Part shown: positions 1-10,220 of the stretch, one piece after another
How positions within the stretch are numbered: position 1 is the stretch's first letter
How the letters are laid out: each line of letters starts with the position of its first letter
Assembly: GCA_033296885.1 (NCBI GenBank)
Contig: MU864060.1
Location: forward strand, 1-45,292
DNA from: Triangularia verruculosa
Taxonomy: Eukaryota > Ascomycota > Sordariomycetes > Sordariales > Podosporaceae
DNA: 45,292 nucleotides
Direction: 5' to 3'
The notes under the pieces: model-generated
The model's input: the letters and a program-made list of their open reading frames with translations, nothing else
Database searches by the model: none
Told to the model about the DNA's origin: nothing
Program-made: the position numbers and the translations under genes

Positions 1-148
1 GGAGCCGCACCCGGAGCCTCTGGGCACCTCAGTGAGCCGCAGCTCCCGGAGCCCATGACTCAGTGAACACTGTTGAATTTTCTAAGCCATTGAAGTCCTG
101 TATTCCATAGGGCTTAAACACACTGTAAAATCCACAAACAAATGCTGT

Positions 149-897
149 ATTTCAACAAGAGGCTTAACTAGATCGTCCAATAATACCTTCGGAATTATAT
201 TAATTTCGAATAAAATAACTAAGTTAAACTTTTATTAACGGTATAGCTTACATATAATACAGTACCTACGGAGATAACGAAAGTTACATTATTCTTCGCG
301 AATTATAATTTTAAAGCGGATCTACGGTAAGGACTAGAGGCAAAGGTGCCTAAGGCGGCAGTAAAGGCAGGGAAGTTATATATACTATACGCCAAACTTA
401 AGGAGGAACTTAAGTTCGTTCGGGAACGTATACGTAAGTATTATAATATTAAACGGCTTAAAGGACCTCGCTTAAAGAGGGAGGATAAAGTATTTTTATT
501 AATACGTAATCTATATATAAAGAGGCTTAATAAAAAGTTGGATTATAGGAGAGTAAGTTTATTCAAAGTTAAAAGGAAAATATCGGAGACGGTATACGAG
601 CTAGAGCTACCTAGTACAATGCGTTTACGGTTATACACTTTTCACATCTTATTTCTAAATCCACACTACCAGTAAGTAAGACTAATACCTAGGAAATAGC
701 GGAGGATAAAAAAGAAGAATACGATATAGAAGAAGTACTAGATTTACGGATTAATAAAGGTTAATTAAAATATTTAGTTAATTAGCTAAGTTACCCGGCT
801 ATAAATAATTTATAGAAATTAGCGATAAATCTAAGTTATCTAAATAAGTTAAAAGAATTCTACCGGTATTATCTAAACCGACCTAAACTAAATTAAA
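149..897 (+). pseudogene. Ty3/gypsy pol 3' end (integrase C-terminus plus chromodomain), RIP-mutated
   Basis: Relic of a retrotransposon polyprotein. Conceptual translation from about 150 follows the end of a gypsy integrase: the segment leading to 'AYN..P' and 'FFANY', then an open stretch (346-675) with 'KRLKGPRLK', 'LDYRR' and 'YELELP...FHI..LNPHY', the usual integrase C-terminal beta-barrel. After a frame change, 714-897 reads as a chromodomain ('EEYDIEEVLDLRI' ... 'LKYLVN' ... 'YPA'), the targeting module of chromoviruses. In the chromodomain the positions expected to be Gln and Trp are TAA and TAG, as RIP (CpA to TpA on either strand) would give. The upstream part of pol is absent; similarity begins abruptly near 150. 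Family call is by motif recognition; the clade within chromoviruses is not resolved. Confidence 0.85.
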
Positions 898-1830
898 CGA
901 TAAAAAGAAAAAATACCTAGATTACTAATAGTACTAATAAATCTAGACACCGAAAACCTCGACGGAAATCGAACCTACATCTCCGACGTAGTAGTCGGCG
1001 TATTACTCGCTATACTATAAGGTTAATAAACACCTAAAGACCTACCTACAACTAAATACCATAAACCTCAACTACCTTAGGAAACTGGAGGATTTCTATT
1101 AAAGAAATCAAGGACGGCCTACACTTAGGTAAATAGGAAGGGGTTAATCGGAGGGGCGTCGCCTAATACAGCATTCTAATCAATAATATCTAAAGCGCCG
1201 TAGACCTAAGCGTTAATAACGGCCTCCGATTTACGACGGTCGGCCTTCTTAAACTCGTCTAACGAAGCGAGCCTTCGGCGGACTATTTTACTACCCCGCG
1301 TTAATAAGTATTAGCGTTAACGCCAGAGTCGAGATAATATAGCGAAAGCCTTTTAAGCTTTACGCTAATTATATTAGAAGCGCTCTTCGGTAAGCTCCTC
1401 CTCGCAGGCTAAACGCCGAGACTCGGCTATAATACGGTCTACTAGATTAGGGATTAAGCAAGAACGATAGAAGGAGAAAAACCTGTATATACACTTACGC
1501 ACTAAAACCGGAACACTAGTGCCATCGTAAGTACGCCTACGACGAATATATTCACTATAACAAGAAGAACGCTCAGCTATCTTATATAATAAGCCCTTAG
1601 AGAAATAAAAAGAATACGGTATCGTTTTGTATCTAAATTAAAGTATAGCGGTAGCTAAAGACGTACGCTAGGAGGATTTCGAACTGGAGGTTTTAGAGAT
1701 ACGGTTAAATATAGTGGAAATAGTTTAAAGGAGTAAGGGAAATTTACGGAAGAAAAGAGAGGGAAGAATAATTAAGGAAGATAAAGTAAACCAAGGTCGT
1801 CAAAACGTCGACCTAAAAGAAGGGGTATCG
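898..1830. mobile_element. 3' internal region of the gypsy element, heavily RIP-mutated
   Basis: This stretch lies between the chromodomain relic and the LTR. It is AT-rich with dense TAA/TAG in all frames. On the minus strand around 1230-1290 there is a short coding-like string containing 'LDEFKKADRRKSE', which may be the remnant of an extra antisense or third ORF of the element. Nothing else is recognisable. Membership of the element is inferred from position and shared mutation style. Confidence 0.5.
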
Positions 1831-2222
1831 TATTACAATCGTTAATAAAGAACTAACGTATAGGACGCGGGACGCTCCTAGCTAATTATTACGGACTAAT
1901 TAGGAGTAGAGCGAAAGGATTACGGTAATCCCGGTAAGTAGAACGATAAGCTCACAGTAAGTATAGTAAGCCACGGGAAGGAAAGGTAATCCAGATTACC
2001 TTTTGGGAAATGTAATCCGGACGATCTACAGATATATATATACGGAGAAACTAGATAGCTTATAAATAGTTCTACAGTATATAATTACAGCTTATATTCA
2101 CGGTATCTTATATTTACATTAAGATATCTTATTGTGCACTATTTAGCTACACCGAACCAATTATCAGAAGTAGCCTTCAACCGAGTATCCCTTTCAGAGG
2201 TTCTGTACAGGGGTTCGTCACA
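1831..2222 (+). repeat. 3' LTR (copy 1), RIP-mutated, about 392 bp
   Basis: Begins with TATTACAATCGTTAATAAAG, the RIP-altered form of TGTCACAATCGTTGATGAAG seen at 45019 and, inverted, ending at 8100. It ends with GGGTTCGTCACA. It aligns over its whole length with the reverse complement of 7710-8100; the differences are mainly C-to-T and G-to-A. It follows pol in the same orientation and therefore serves as the 3' LTR of the element. Its right edge at 2222/2223 is the exact point where NLR coding similarity starts. Confidence 0.85.
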
Positions 2223-4382
2223 GATATAAATATAACGGCCGATTTTATAAAAGTATTTAACTTTATTCCGTTAACTATTAATTAAGCGGCCGCCTATATA
2301 TAAGTATAGGCGCCGTAGAGTTTACCTAAAAAATACTTAACTAAATTCCGGGAAAACGAATATAAGAGGGCCTGGCTATTAGGGTATAACGGTAGTAATT
2401 TACAACGAGATAGAAGTATATTAAATATAATTCTTACGATATAGTAAATATCCTTTAATTATATCTGATCTAAATAGCGTACTACTGCAGACCTTTTATC
2501 GTTTATAAGTTTCTTTAACCGATAAGGTATCCCCTAAAAGGTTTTAAAACCACCTAAGACTATTACAGATACAGCGTAAATATAGGATACGGACGTAGTA
2601 AAAGACAGGGAGTCAGATAATAACGGTAATACTATGGACGATAATATGGACAATATCACAAATAACGCTCTAAACGTTAAATTCGAAGACGATATAATAA
2701 TATTAAAGGATTACTATTTTATTATAGCAGATAAAGTAAGGGACGAATTTAAGATATACGGGCTCATATAATTATCGATAAGGAGGTAGCTAGAAGTATT
2801 TAAGGAGTAAGAAACATTTAAGTAATAATATATCGAACGAATAATAATATTATTTGTAATAAATAAATATAAAAATTAAATATAATATCGGAATCTTTTC
2901 GCTTACATTTAAATAACCCTCGGTTATTAACTTAATGAAAATACAGCTGAAATATAAGCAAAGCTTTTATATAATAAAGGTTAATATATATAGTTATAAA
3001 GGAGATATAAAGTAGTATAATAAATAATAAGTAAGGCGAAAAGTATCCGCGGGAAAAGGCTAGAAAATGAGGATATAGCGACTCTAGATAGTATATTATT
3101 ATTTACTTTAGTTCAAAAGGACTAAGGTTAATAGGAGGAGGCTGAGAAGCTATTTATATAAATAATAGAAACTCGTAAAACTAAGCTCGGGGCTGATCAC
3201 CCTTCTACGCTAACGAATATAGCCAACCTAGCCTCGATATATAGAAACTAAGGCCGGTAGAAGGAGGCCGAGAAGCTAAAGGTATAGGTAATAGAGACTT
3301 ATAAAACTAAGCTAGGGGCCGATTATCTATATACGCTAACGAGTATAGGTAATCTGGCCTCGATATATAGTAACTAAGGCCGTTAAAAGGAGGCCGAGAA
3401 GTTGGAAGTATAAGTAATAGAGACTTCTAAGATTAAGGTCGGGGCCGATTATTTATATATATTAATGAGTATAGGTAACTTAGCTTCGATATATAGTAAT
3501 TAAGGCTAGTAGAATAAGGCCGAGAAGCTGTTTATATAAGTAGTGGAGATTTGTAAAACTAAGCTTAAGGCCGATTATCCTTTTATATTGACGAGTATAG
3601 TTAACTTAGCTTCGATATATAAGAATTAAAGCCGGTAGAATAAAGCTGAAAAGTTATTTATATAAGTAATAGAGATTTTTAAAATTAAGGTCGGGGCCGA
3701 TTACCTATATATACTAACGAGTATAGGTAACTTAGCCTCGATATATAGTAATGAAGGCTGGTAGAATAAGGCCGAGAAGCTATTTATATAGATAATAAAG
3801 ACTTTTAAGATTAAGATTAGGGCCGATCACCTATATATACTAACGAGTATAGCTAACCTGGCCTCGATATATAGTAATTAAGGCTGGTAGAAGGAGGCTA
3901 AGAAGTTAAAGGTATAAGTAATAGAAACGAATAAGATTAAGCTAAGGGCCGATTACCCTTTTACGTTGACGAGTATAGGTAATTTAGCCTCGATATATAA
4001 TAACTAAGGCCGGTAGGAGGAGGCTAAGAAGCTAGAAATATAGGTTATAAAGACTTTTAAGACTAGGTTCGGGGCTAATCACTTATATACGCTAACGAAT
4101 ATAAATAACCTAGCGTTAATATATAATAAATAAGGCCGGTAAAATAAGGTTAAGAAACTTTAAATACAGGTAATAAAGATTTTTAAAACTAAGCTCGGGG
4201 TTAATTACCTATATACACTAACGAATATAACTAATCTCGCTTTTACTTAGAAAAATCAAGGTCGATACTTAAATGTATTAGTATTAATAAAGGACTGCGC
4301 TCAGGCCCGGCAGCGTATACTTTACGCTAAGTATCCCAATACGGTGTTGTCTTTAGTAATCCTTACGGAGTAGAATAGCTAG
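2223..4382 (+). pseudogene. NB-ARC/TPR NLR pseudogene, 5'-truncated by the LTR element, RIP-mutated
   Basis: Fungal NLR (STAND) proteins combine a nucleotide-binding NB-ARC domain with C-terminal repeats and act in heterokaryon incompatibility or self/non-self responses. From base 2223 one frame reads the end of NB-ARC ('FIPLT', then the conserved 'AAAYI' helix at about 2286-2300), a winged-helix-like segment (2300-2800), a linker, nine kinesin-light-chain-type TPR repeats (3141-4274) and a normal C-terminus with a stop aligned to that of the copy at 5384. The frame is kept for about 720 codons without an indel; all damage is nonsense or missense of RIP type (CAA/CAG/TGG to TAA/TAG). P-loop and Walker B would lie upstream and are missing, replaced by the LTR at 2222. 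It cannot encode a protein now. Confidence 0.85.
3141..4274 (+). repeat. Nine tandem 126-bp TPR-encoding units
   Basis: Units start at 3141, 3267, 3393, 3519, 3645, 3771, 3897, 4023 and 4149, exactly 126 bp (42 codons) apart. Each encodes a degenerate version of the pattern EAEKL..Q..ET.KTKLGADHP.TLTS..NLASIY.NQGR. TAG or TAA stands where Trp or Gln is expected in several units. The tract is both a protein repeat of the NLR pseudogene and a DNA tandem repeat, so it could trigger RIP by itself. Confidence 0.9.
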
Positions 4383-4452
4383 CACATATTTTCTTTATTT
4401 CATATATACGGTCTATCGAAATCTAGGTAATGATTTTGACTTTGTCTCTGCG

Positions 4453-4854
4453 GTGCGTAGTTATACAGCTATCTGGTCGTCATTATATGCACATCTGATT
4501 GGCTTACATTTTTTGTCAAACTTCAACCCTGGTGTGGTGGCGCATGTGCCGAGTCAGCCCCAAAAGCGGCTAGAGTATTTGTACGGGTCAGCTGCAGCCA
4601 TTTTTGGAGCTGTCTTGTACCTGGTACGGAGCGAGCAGCAACGCACTGTATCAGGCGCAGTCAGGGGTGTAACTGGCCCGTGCGGAGAAAGTTTGAACAT
4701 TGAAATCATGGATACTGATTTCGGTCTCTACTGTAGTACGTCCTTCCATTTATTTTACCACTACGCTGTGAGTAAGAGGAAAGTACAAAGGGAAAGCACA
4801 AGAGCAAAAGTACTAGACCCAGCGCCATACTTTAAAGCCATTAATTCCGGGTAA
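4453..4854 (+). other. 133-codon ORF downstream of the NLR relic, doubtful
   Basis: An ATG-started frame of 133 codons with no recognised domain. Its first part overlaps sequence homologous to the 3' flank of the second NLR copy (compare 'TTGTCTCTGCGGTGCGT' and 'CCCCAAAAGCGGCT' in both), so that part is likely former 3' untranslated DNA rather than a gene. Base composition becomes normal here, after the RIP block. A real product is unlikely. Confidence 0.15.
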
Positions 4855-5083
4855 CAGTTACAGTACATTTTCGCTACCTGTGACGCCAGACTCCAAAACC
4901 AACCCCAGCCCGCTGAAGCGCATCCGCCAGATCTGGCTCCTACGGAACCGCTAGTATCCTACCGCAACCCTTTACGTATCTAGTTCCAGACCTCTCCACA
5001 CCTACGGAAGATTAGTATGAAAAAGCCAATCTCAGATCTGTTAGCATCGTATATAGAAAGGGAAGAACTATATAAGTTCCTTA

Positions 5084-5362
5084 ATGCCTCGTTATAGAGA
5101 TTATATAGCAAATATATACGTATCACTTCAGCTAGTATACGTTTTGCCCCTTATACTAGCATTAGCCGCTGCCCAATGTTCTTCGAGGAGCTCGATAACT
5201 TATTACTATACCGTAGCTCCTACTGCCTATATTGATATAGTAAGGTTTTTATTATCAACTTCCACTACCAGCTCCCGCAGATCTATAATCACGATAACTA
5301 GCACAATATGGGAAACTGTCGGAGCTATCCCAGTTTCTAGTGCTACCAGGATACCTAACTAG
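5084..5362 (+). CDS. Candidate small secreted protein, 92 aa
   Basis: The ORF begins with a polar N-terminus followed by a hydrophobic core ('VYVLPLILALAAAQC'), a plausible signal peptide with cleavage after Ala-Ala-Ala near residue 30. The mature part is Ser/Thr-rich with two Cys at most. No family is recognised. It lies in moderately AT-rich DNA between two NLR relics, where effector-like genes of plant- or insect-associated fungi often sit, but the surrounding TAA/TAG-rich DNA means it may be a chance fragment of a decayed gene. No intron signals are evident. Secretion is inferred from the sequence only. Confidence 0.3.
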   Translation: MPRYRDYIANIYVSLQLVYVLPLILALAAAQCSSRSSITYYYTVAPTAYIDIVRFLLSTSTTSSRRSIITITSTIWETVGAIPVSSATRIPN

Positions 5363-5383
5363 GTAAAAATATGTATTAGATTA

Positions 5384-5610
5384 GGAGGAAGCCGAGAGGC
5401 TGGAAGTGCAGGTGATGGAGACTTTCAAGACCAAGTTTGGGACCGATCACCCAGATACACTGAGGAGCATGGCTAACCTTGCTTTTACACGGAGTGGAGT
5501 GATTAGCACATGTTTCTTGGCTTCGTGTAATTCGTTTTGACTTTTGTCTCTGCGGTGCGTGGTGTGGTTGTGCACGTGCCGAGTCGGCCCCAAAAGCGGC
5601 TCGTTGGTAT
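5384..5610 (+). pseudogene. Second NLR 3' tail (one TPR repeat plus terminus), not RIP-mutated
   Basis: Reads 'EEAERLEVQVMETFKTKFG' and 'DHPDTLRSMANLAFT', the ordinary un-mutated form of the TPR unit found in the pseudogene at 2223-4382. It then jumps to 'GGAGTGGAGTGATTAG', which aligns with GGAGTAGAATAGCTAG at 4368-4382 (the natural stop). About 110 bp present in the first copy between NLAFT and the stop is deleted. Downstream DNA to about 5610 matches 4383-4572 with gaps. Here TGG and GTG are preserved where copy 1 has TAG and ATA, a direct view of RIP in copy 1. Confidence 0.8.
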
Positions 5611-6089
5611 CTTTGCCTTCGAATTTGGGTGATCTGACCCTTTTGTTAAGTAATAGAGTTCGATATTGTTTTTGATATTAAGGATTTTGAGGGTGACGGA
5701 CATCTGTCAGTCAGGTATGAGGTTCTGCTCCCTTGATGCTACATCGTGTTGCGAGTCCCTAACTTAGGAGTCAAAGACAAAGTTGAAACCTGCATGCAAC
5801 CTCTTAGTTACCGCCAGAAACTTCGTATAGAGGCTATTCTTGGATGCTCTGGAAATGGTGTGAAAGGTAACTCACTTTTTGTCCTGGCAGGTCTAAGAAT
5901 CTAGTGCTGGAGATTGAACCGGATACGGTTTGTGAGCTTGACGCATTACATGAGGTCAGCCAACATGTATGCGTAGGACCCGACGAGCGCCATCGTGAAT
6001 ATCAGGCATTATTTTTCTTGAGGTCTTAAAGATTTAGCTATCTAATAAATTCCGTTATATATAGCGAATCTAGTATAACACGTCGGTAG
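5611..6089. other. Gene-free stretch between relics
   Basis: No supportable gene. Some short coding-like strings occur on the plus strand around 5800-5870, but every frame is interrupted. The last 70 bases turn AT-rich. Confidence 0.4.
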
Positions 6090-6755
6090 CTAGATAAACA
6101 AGCTGGTCCAGTCCTTCTTCTTCTCACAAAACTTGGCAATAGCATCCACAAGATCTGCGTCATCCAGATCCTTCGGTCCTATATCCGCCTCAGCCTCAAC
6201 ATAGGTCATCCATTCTTCGTCCACCAGCTTCATACTAATAACATTCTTGTATGAAATCTTGCCTGGGAGGGGACATAGAGGAAAATATTTAATCGTCGTT
6301 ATATCCTTCAACTGCCAGAAATTCTTCCAACCGGCATACTGTCGAAGGAAATTTACGAAGCACTTCTCGCCCTCCAGATCTTTCGCTTTCCGCCAGACAG
6401 GAGAGGTAAAAGCGACTACGAAGCGTGGCGTGTTTTCCGCCATATACATATCTTTGACAGCCATGCCGGGTCTTCCTCTAGATAGGCCTTGAAGCACAGC
6501 CGGCTTGTTTATGTCTTCCCCTCTAGGATTTGTTTTGGTTGTATGATAATCGATTGTCGTCTGAGAGAGGACTCCGTCTAAGGTGGGTGGCAGTGTTGTG
6601 TAATATTCGTCTTTCCAGAACGGTTTATCGGAGGTAGAGACATCGCTATCGTCTAACATATCTGAGGATGTGGTGGAACTGTAGTCGTTTTCAATGTAGG
6701 GTGTGACTGTAGTCAAGACGCTGGGCTCGTTAGAAATACGTTTGTTCTGGTTCAT
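6090..6755 (-). CDS. Hypothetical protein, 221 aa
   Basis: A single intronless ORF. The N-terminal 60 residues are Ser/Thr/Asp-rich and probably disordered ('YSSTTSSDMLDDSDVSTSD'). From about residue 85 the sequence is compact and ordered-looking, with 'RGRPGMAVKDMYM', 'RFVVAFTSPVWRKAKDL', 'KCFVNFLRQYAGWKNFW' and a charged C-terminus ending in 'KKKDWTSLFI'. There is no signal peptide or membrane segment, and I do not recognise the family. The ATG at 6755 is the first in frame. Its normal base composition, lack of stops over 222 codons and position between mobile-element relics suggest a lineage-specific gene that may itself have been carried in. Confidence 0.5.
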   Translation of the reverse strand: MNQNKRISNEPSVLTTVTPYIENDYSSTTSSDMLDDSDVSTSDKPFWKDEYYTTLPPTLDGVLSQTTIDYHTTKTNPRGEDINKPAVLQGLSRGRPGMAVKDMYMAENTPRFVVAFTSPVWRKAKDLEGEKCFVNFLRQYAGWKNFWQLKDITTIKYFPLCPLPGKISYKNVISMKLVDEEWMTYVEAEADIGPKDLDDADLVDAIAKFCEKKKDWTSLFI

Positions 6756-7704
6756 TATATACGAGCCTCTGCGTTGGACTTTTAAACGCGATACTCAACT
6801 CTAGGGGTGCCAAATTGTGTGCCTACCGAACGCTTATTATCAAAACCCCGCCCCCCCGTGGCTGCAATGATACTCTTTGGAGCTCCAGTAGCGGATCCAG
6901 GATCCAGGACTTCACCAGCGGGGGGGCACGCAGATAAAGACACTAGCTTATTTTGGTAGAGAAAGCCTAATACGGCCCTGCCCACCGTGATGGATACGAA
7001 TTTAACGAAGCGCATAGAGTAAAGTGATTACAATAAAGACCGAGATCAGTGTCCATAATTTCAATGTTCAATCTTTCTCCGCACGTTTCATTCTTGGCTG
7101 CGGCTAGCACTGTGCGTAAGTGCCCACTCTGTACGGGTACAAGTCAGCTCCAAAACTAGCTCCAACCTTCGTAACCATCGCACTTGGCCGGAGGCATGGT
7201 GGAGAGAGTCTCGGAGTAACGAGGGGTGGTGAGTGATTGAGATTGGGGAGAATTAGCACTTTTGCATAAAAATAATGTGGGAATGTGCCCCCACTGGTCA
7301 CTAGGGCCAGATGGTGGCCGATGCTCCAGGGTTTGAGTGGGCTGTCTGTCCAAGAGGAGGGGCTTTTCCGATAAGGTTTGGAGTAAGTCAGTGATGACGT
7401 GATGACCGTTCGAGAAAAGTGTTCGGTGACGCTTGTTCTTGGTAAGTGTCGGTAAATAAAGGGGGTGTGGCTTCCTAACGGCCGTTGGTTCAGCAACGGG
7501 AGGGGCCCACGTTCCGAGAGTGTCGACAGGATGTCGTCACTGTCGTGGCGGGAGTCAGTTGGGTCGTCTGACGTAGTGGTTAACGGAGGGGTATGTCCGT
7601 AATGGTCGGCTCGACGTATGCTATTCGGGTGTAGTGGAACGCTACGTTCGTCGTAGGACAATTGAGGATGCTGGTATCAAAGGCTCCAGAAAAGAGCTTG
7701 ACTG
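6756..7704. other. Region with ORFs but no convincing gene
   Basis: The minus strand carries a 77-codon ORF (6782-7015) and a 185-codon ORF (7104-7661), the latter rich in Ser, Pro and His with no domain I know. Both lack supporting signals such as introns or recognised homology. The 185-codon frame could be a lineage-specific gene ending against the solo LTR, but composition bias alone could keep it open. Confidence 0.25.
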
Positions 7705-8105
7705 CCAGATGTGACGAACCCCTGTACAGAACCTCTGAAAGGGATACTCGGTTGAAGGCTTCTTCTGACAATTGGTTCGGTGCAGCTAAACAGTGCACAA
7801 CAAGATGTCTCAATGTAAACACAAGATACCGTGAATACAAGCTGTGATTGCATACTGCGGAACTATCTATAAGCTATCTAGTTCCTCCGTATATATAGAC
7901 CCGTAGATCACCTGGATCACGTTTCTTAAAGGTGATCTGGATCACCTTTCCTTCCTATGGCTCACTATGCTCACCGTGATCCTGTCGTTCCGCTCACCGG
8001 GCTCACCGTGATCCCGTCGCTCCACTCCCGATTGGTCCATAATGATTGGCTAGGAGCATCCCGCGTCCCGTGCGTTAGTTCTTCATCAACGATTGTGACA
8101 CCAGA
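7705..8105 (-). repeat. Solo LTR (copy 2) with 5-bp target site duplication CCAGA
   Basis: On the minus strand the LTR runs from TGTCACAATCGTTGATGAAG (ending at plus-strand 8100) to GGTTCGTCACA (starting at 7710), so it has the TG...CA ends of an LTR. The flanks are CCAGA at 7705-7709 and CCAGA at 8101-8105, a perfect 5-bp duplication as made by Ty3/gypsy-type integrases. No internal element sequence is present, so it is the product of LTR-LTR recombination. It is almost free of RIP and gives the reference sequence for the copies at 1831 and 45019. Internally it carries GTGATCC/GGATCAC-rich short repeats (about 7890-8020). Confidence 0.9.
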
Positions 8106-8179
8106 GCAGCTACCATATACATTCGAGGGTGTGGGCCCAGTTGGCTCCACACGTATAGTCACGTGGTATGGCACCCCGT

Positions 8180-8740
8180 AACATCTAATATATAAATAAT
8201 ATTAAATAAAAAACGTCAATTTATTCTATCTTATTATATCCAAACTAAAAAACTACGGCTAATACCCTTGACGTTTCTTCTTAAAATTCCTTTTTCTTTA
8301 CCTTATTTATTTTATATAATTAAGAAGATATTATTCTTTATGTAAGATGGAAGTCTTCCAGTAAAGGATTAAAGGCATAGGAGGCTTCTACCGCAATTAT
8401 AGCAAGTCTTCTATACCCTTTACAGATAATACTATCCTTTTAACTAGAGGGAAGCTGTTAGGAAGCTATATATTTAGACTGGCTCTACTGGAATAACAAA
8501 CGCTATATCTCTGTGGCGTTACTAGGCGTATAAAATAGGCGGCTAGCTCTAAATAAACGGCATTATATTCTTTTATTGTTATTTTAAAACTTCAAGGAAT
8601 TCTGCTGCGCCTATAATGTCTAAGGAGGTTTTAGATTTTAGCAGTCCCATATAATAACTCCGATAAAGCAAGAAACTATTATATACTCTATTATAATTAT
8701 TAAATTCTACCTATCCTCAGAGGCTAGAAGGCTTGCAAAG
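8180..8740. repeat. AT-rich RIP-like block, identity unknown
   Basis: Dense TAA/TAG in all frames and loss of CpA/TpG, as in the RIP blocks at 0.15-4.4 and 43-45 kb. No conserved domain could be read through the stops. It is probably a decayed repeat. The boundary to normal-composition DNA is near 8740. Confidence 0.5.
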
Positions 8741-9740
8741 AAGGTCCTGTCGTGGCTGATGGGCTCAGGCAGGCTCTTAGAATATAGCCTAGCCGTAAAG
8801 CTAGAGCTGGAAACTGGGGCAAGCCCGGCCCTCGAATAAGACGGCCACGGTGTAGGAGGCTTCCTTTTATTTGTATGGTATGGATTCAGGCCACTTGTGG
8901 CTAACGGGAGGATTTTAAAGTGTAGATACGAGGTTTTTCAGCCGGCTTTGCGGTACGGTTTTCCTTGTGTAAATAGCAGTAGATGGACCAGCGAGCCCTT
9001 GTCAGATACCAGCAATGCCTATTTAGTTGCACAATTGGACCAGCAATTGGACGAAGATTATTAAAGAGAGTCAAAAGTGTGTGTATTGCTTGTCTTCTTG
9101 AACGTCCTCTGAGACTCATTCTTATGGCTGTATCCGCACGGACTTCTTAGTATGGCTTGTACCAGATCTGCGGTATCACCTCCATCCGGTAGATCATTCA
9201 TGCCTTGTTTCCTGGACCAGTGTTTCCAACACCCTTGTTTCTAACAGCCCTTTCTGGGCATATCGGAGTAGGAATAAATAAATAAAAAAGATATTCTTAA
9301 AAGTAAGTCTAAAGTCTATAATATAAACCAAAGAAAAGATCTTATTAAGGTTCGTTAATTAGTAGAGTTATAATTTATATTTACTATTAAAATCGCTTTA
9401 ATTAAACGGCTTCTTAGGTATAAAAATTATTTGGGTAGCTATATAGCAAAGGTTATATCAGTTTATGTAGTTGTTTTGATATAATTATAAGTAATATTAA
9501 GCTTTAATATTAAGAACCTTCAAAGATAAAAGGTCTAGTAGGATATAAAGGTAAGATACAAAGGTAGGCTATAAATTATCCTAAGAGTGAGCTTATATAA
9601 AACAATAGCTATTTTTGCCTTGATTGTATAATTTTTCTATACAGTTATACTCTTTCTTATTTACTTGCCTAGGAAGGTTAGATCCGTGCTGGCGACGTGC
9701 TGGCGACCCGGACCCAAACCCGAAAGCCACGAACCCGATC
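8741..9740. other. Mixed relic DNA without a gene
   Basis: 8741-9260 has ordinary composition with only short ORFs. 9270-9600 is again AT-rich and RIP-like. Nothing is recognisable. Confidence 0.4.
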
Positions 9741-10220
9741 CGGATCCTGATGTGGCACCCTGATCGTGTCGATCCCAACGAGTGCGAACGGGATGGCGAA
9801 ATCAAGGTTATCATTTCTCTGTTGTCACAAGTAAAGAGTCTGGGTTCAATACGGCTAAAAGCTTCCCTTACAAGCCGGCCCGAGCTGTCAATCCGACTTG
9901 ACTTCAACATGATCAAGGGCAAATACCAGGATCTGGTCTTGCCTGAAATCCCAAAGCTAATTATCGAACACGACATCGCTGCGTATCTAGACTTTGAACT
10001 TGCAAGCATCCGAAACGAGCATAATGCTCTATTCCCTAATCATAGCTCCGGATTGGCCCGGCTCCCAGATTGTCCAAGACTTGGTCAAGATGGGTTCGGC
10101 TTTTCATTTTGCAGCCACTGTTGCCGTTTTCTCCGGGACCCAGCATGGGCCGTAGGGCGGTGTGAAAGGAGAAAATCATTGACTGGTGCCAGCGGAAGGT
10201 GTGGGAGCCCCAAAAAAAAA
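9740..10220 (+). pseudogene. NACHT-domain NLR fragment, frameshifted
   Basis: The plus-strand frame that is open from 9624 contains a degraded Walker B ('NECERDGE', where intact genes have a DALDECxRDG-like motif), then 'LLSQVKSLGSIRLKA', 'LTSRPELSIRLDF', 'KGKYQDLVLPEIP' and 'IIEHDIAAYLDFEL'. This is the sensor-1 and following region of fungal NACHT STAND proteins. After about 10030 the same similarity continues in other frames ('PDWPGSQIVQDLVKM', then 'RFLRDPAWAVGRCE'), so at least two indels are present. The P-loop and the C-terminal repeats are absent. Unlike the NB-ARC relic it is not RIP-mutated; decay is by small indels and truncation. Confidence 0.7.

Noticed and set aside
1..148. Gene or retrotransposon sequence at the left edge
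   Set aside because: Normal-composition DNA without a readable frame; similarity to pol begins only at about 150, so nothing can be assigned.
3141..4274. A CRISPR-like regular array
   Set aside because: The 126-bp period is head-to-tail protein-coding TPR repeat with no unique spacers, and the DNA is fungal.
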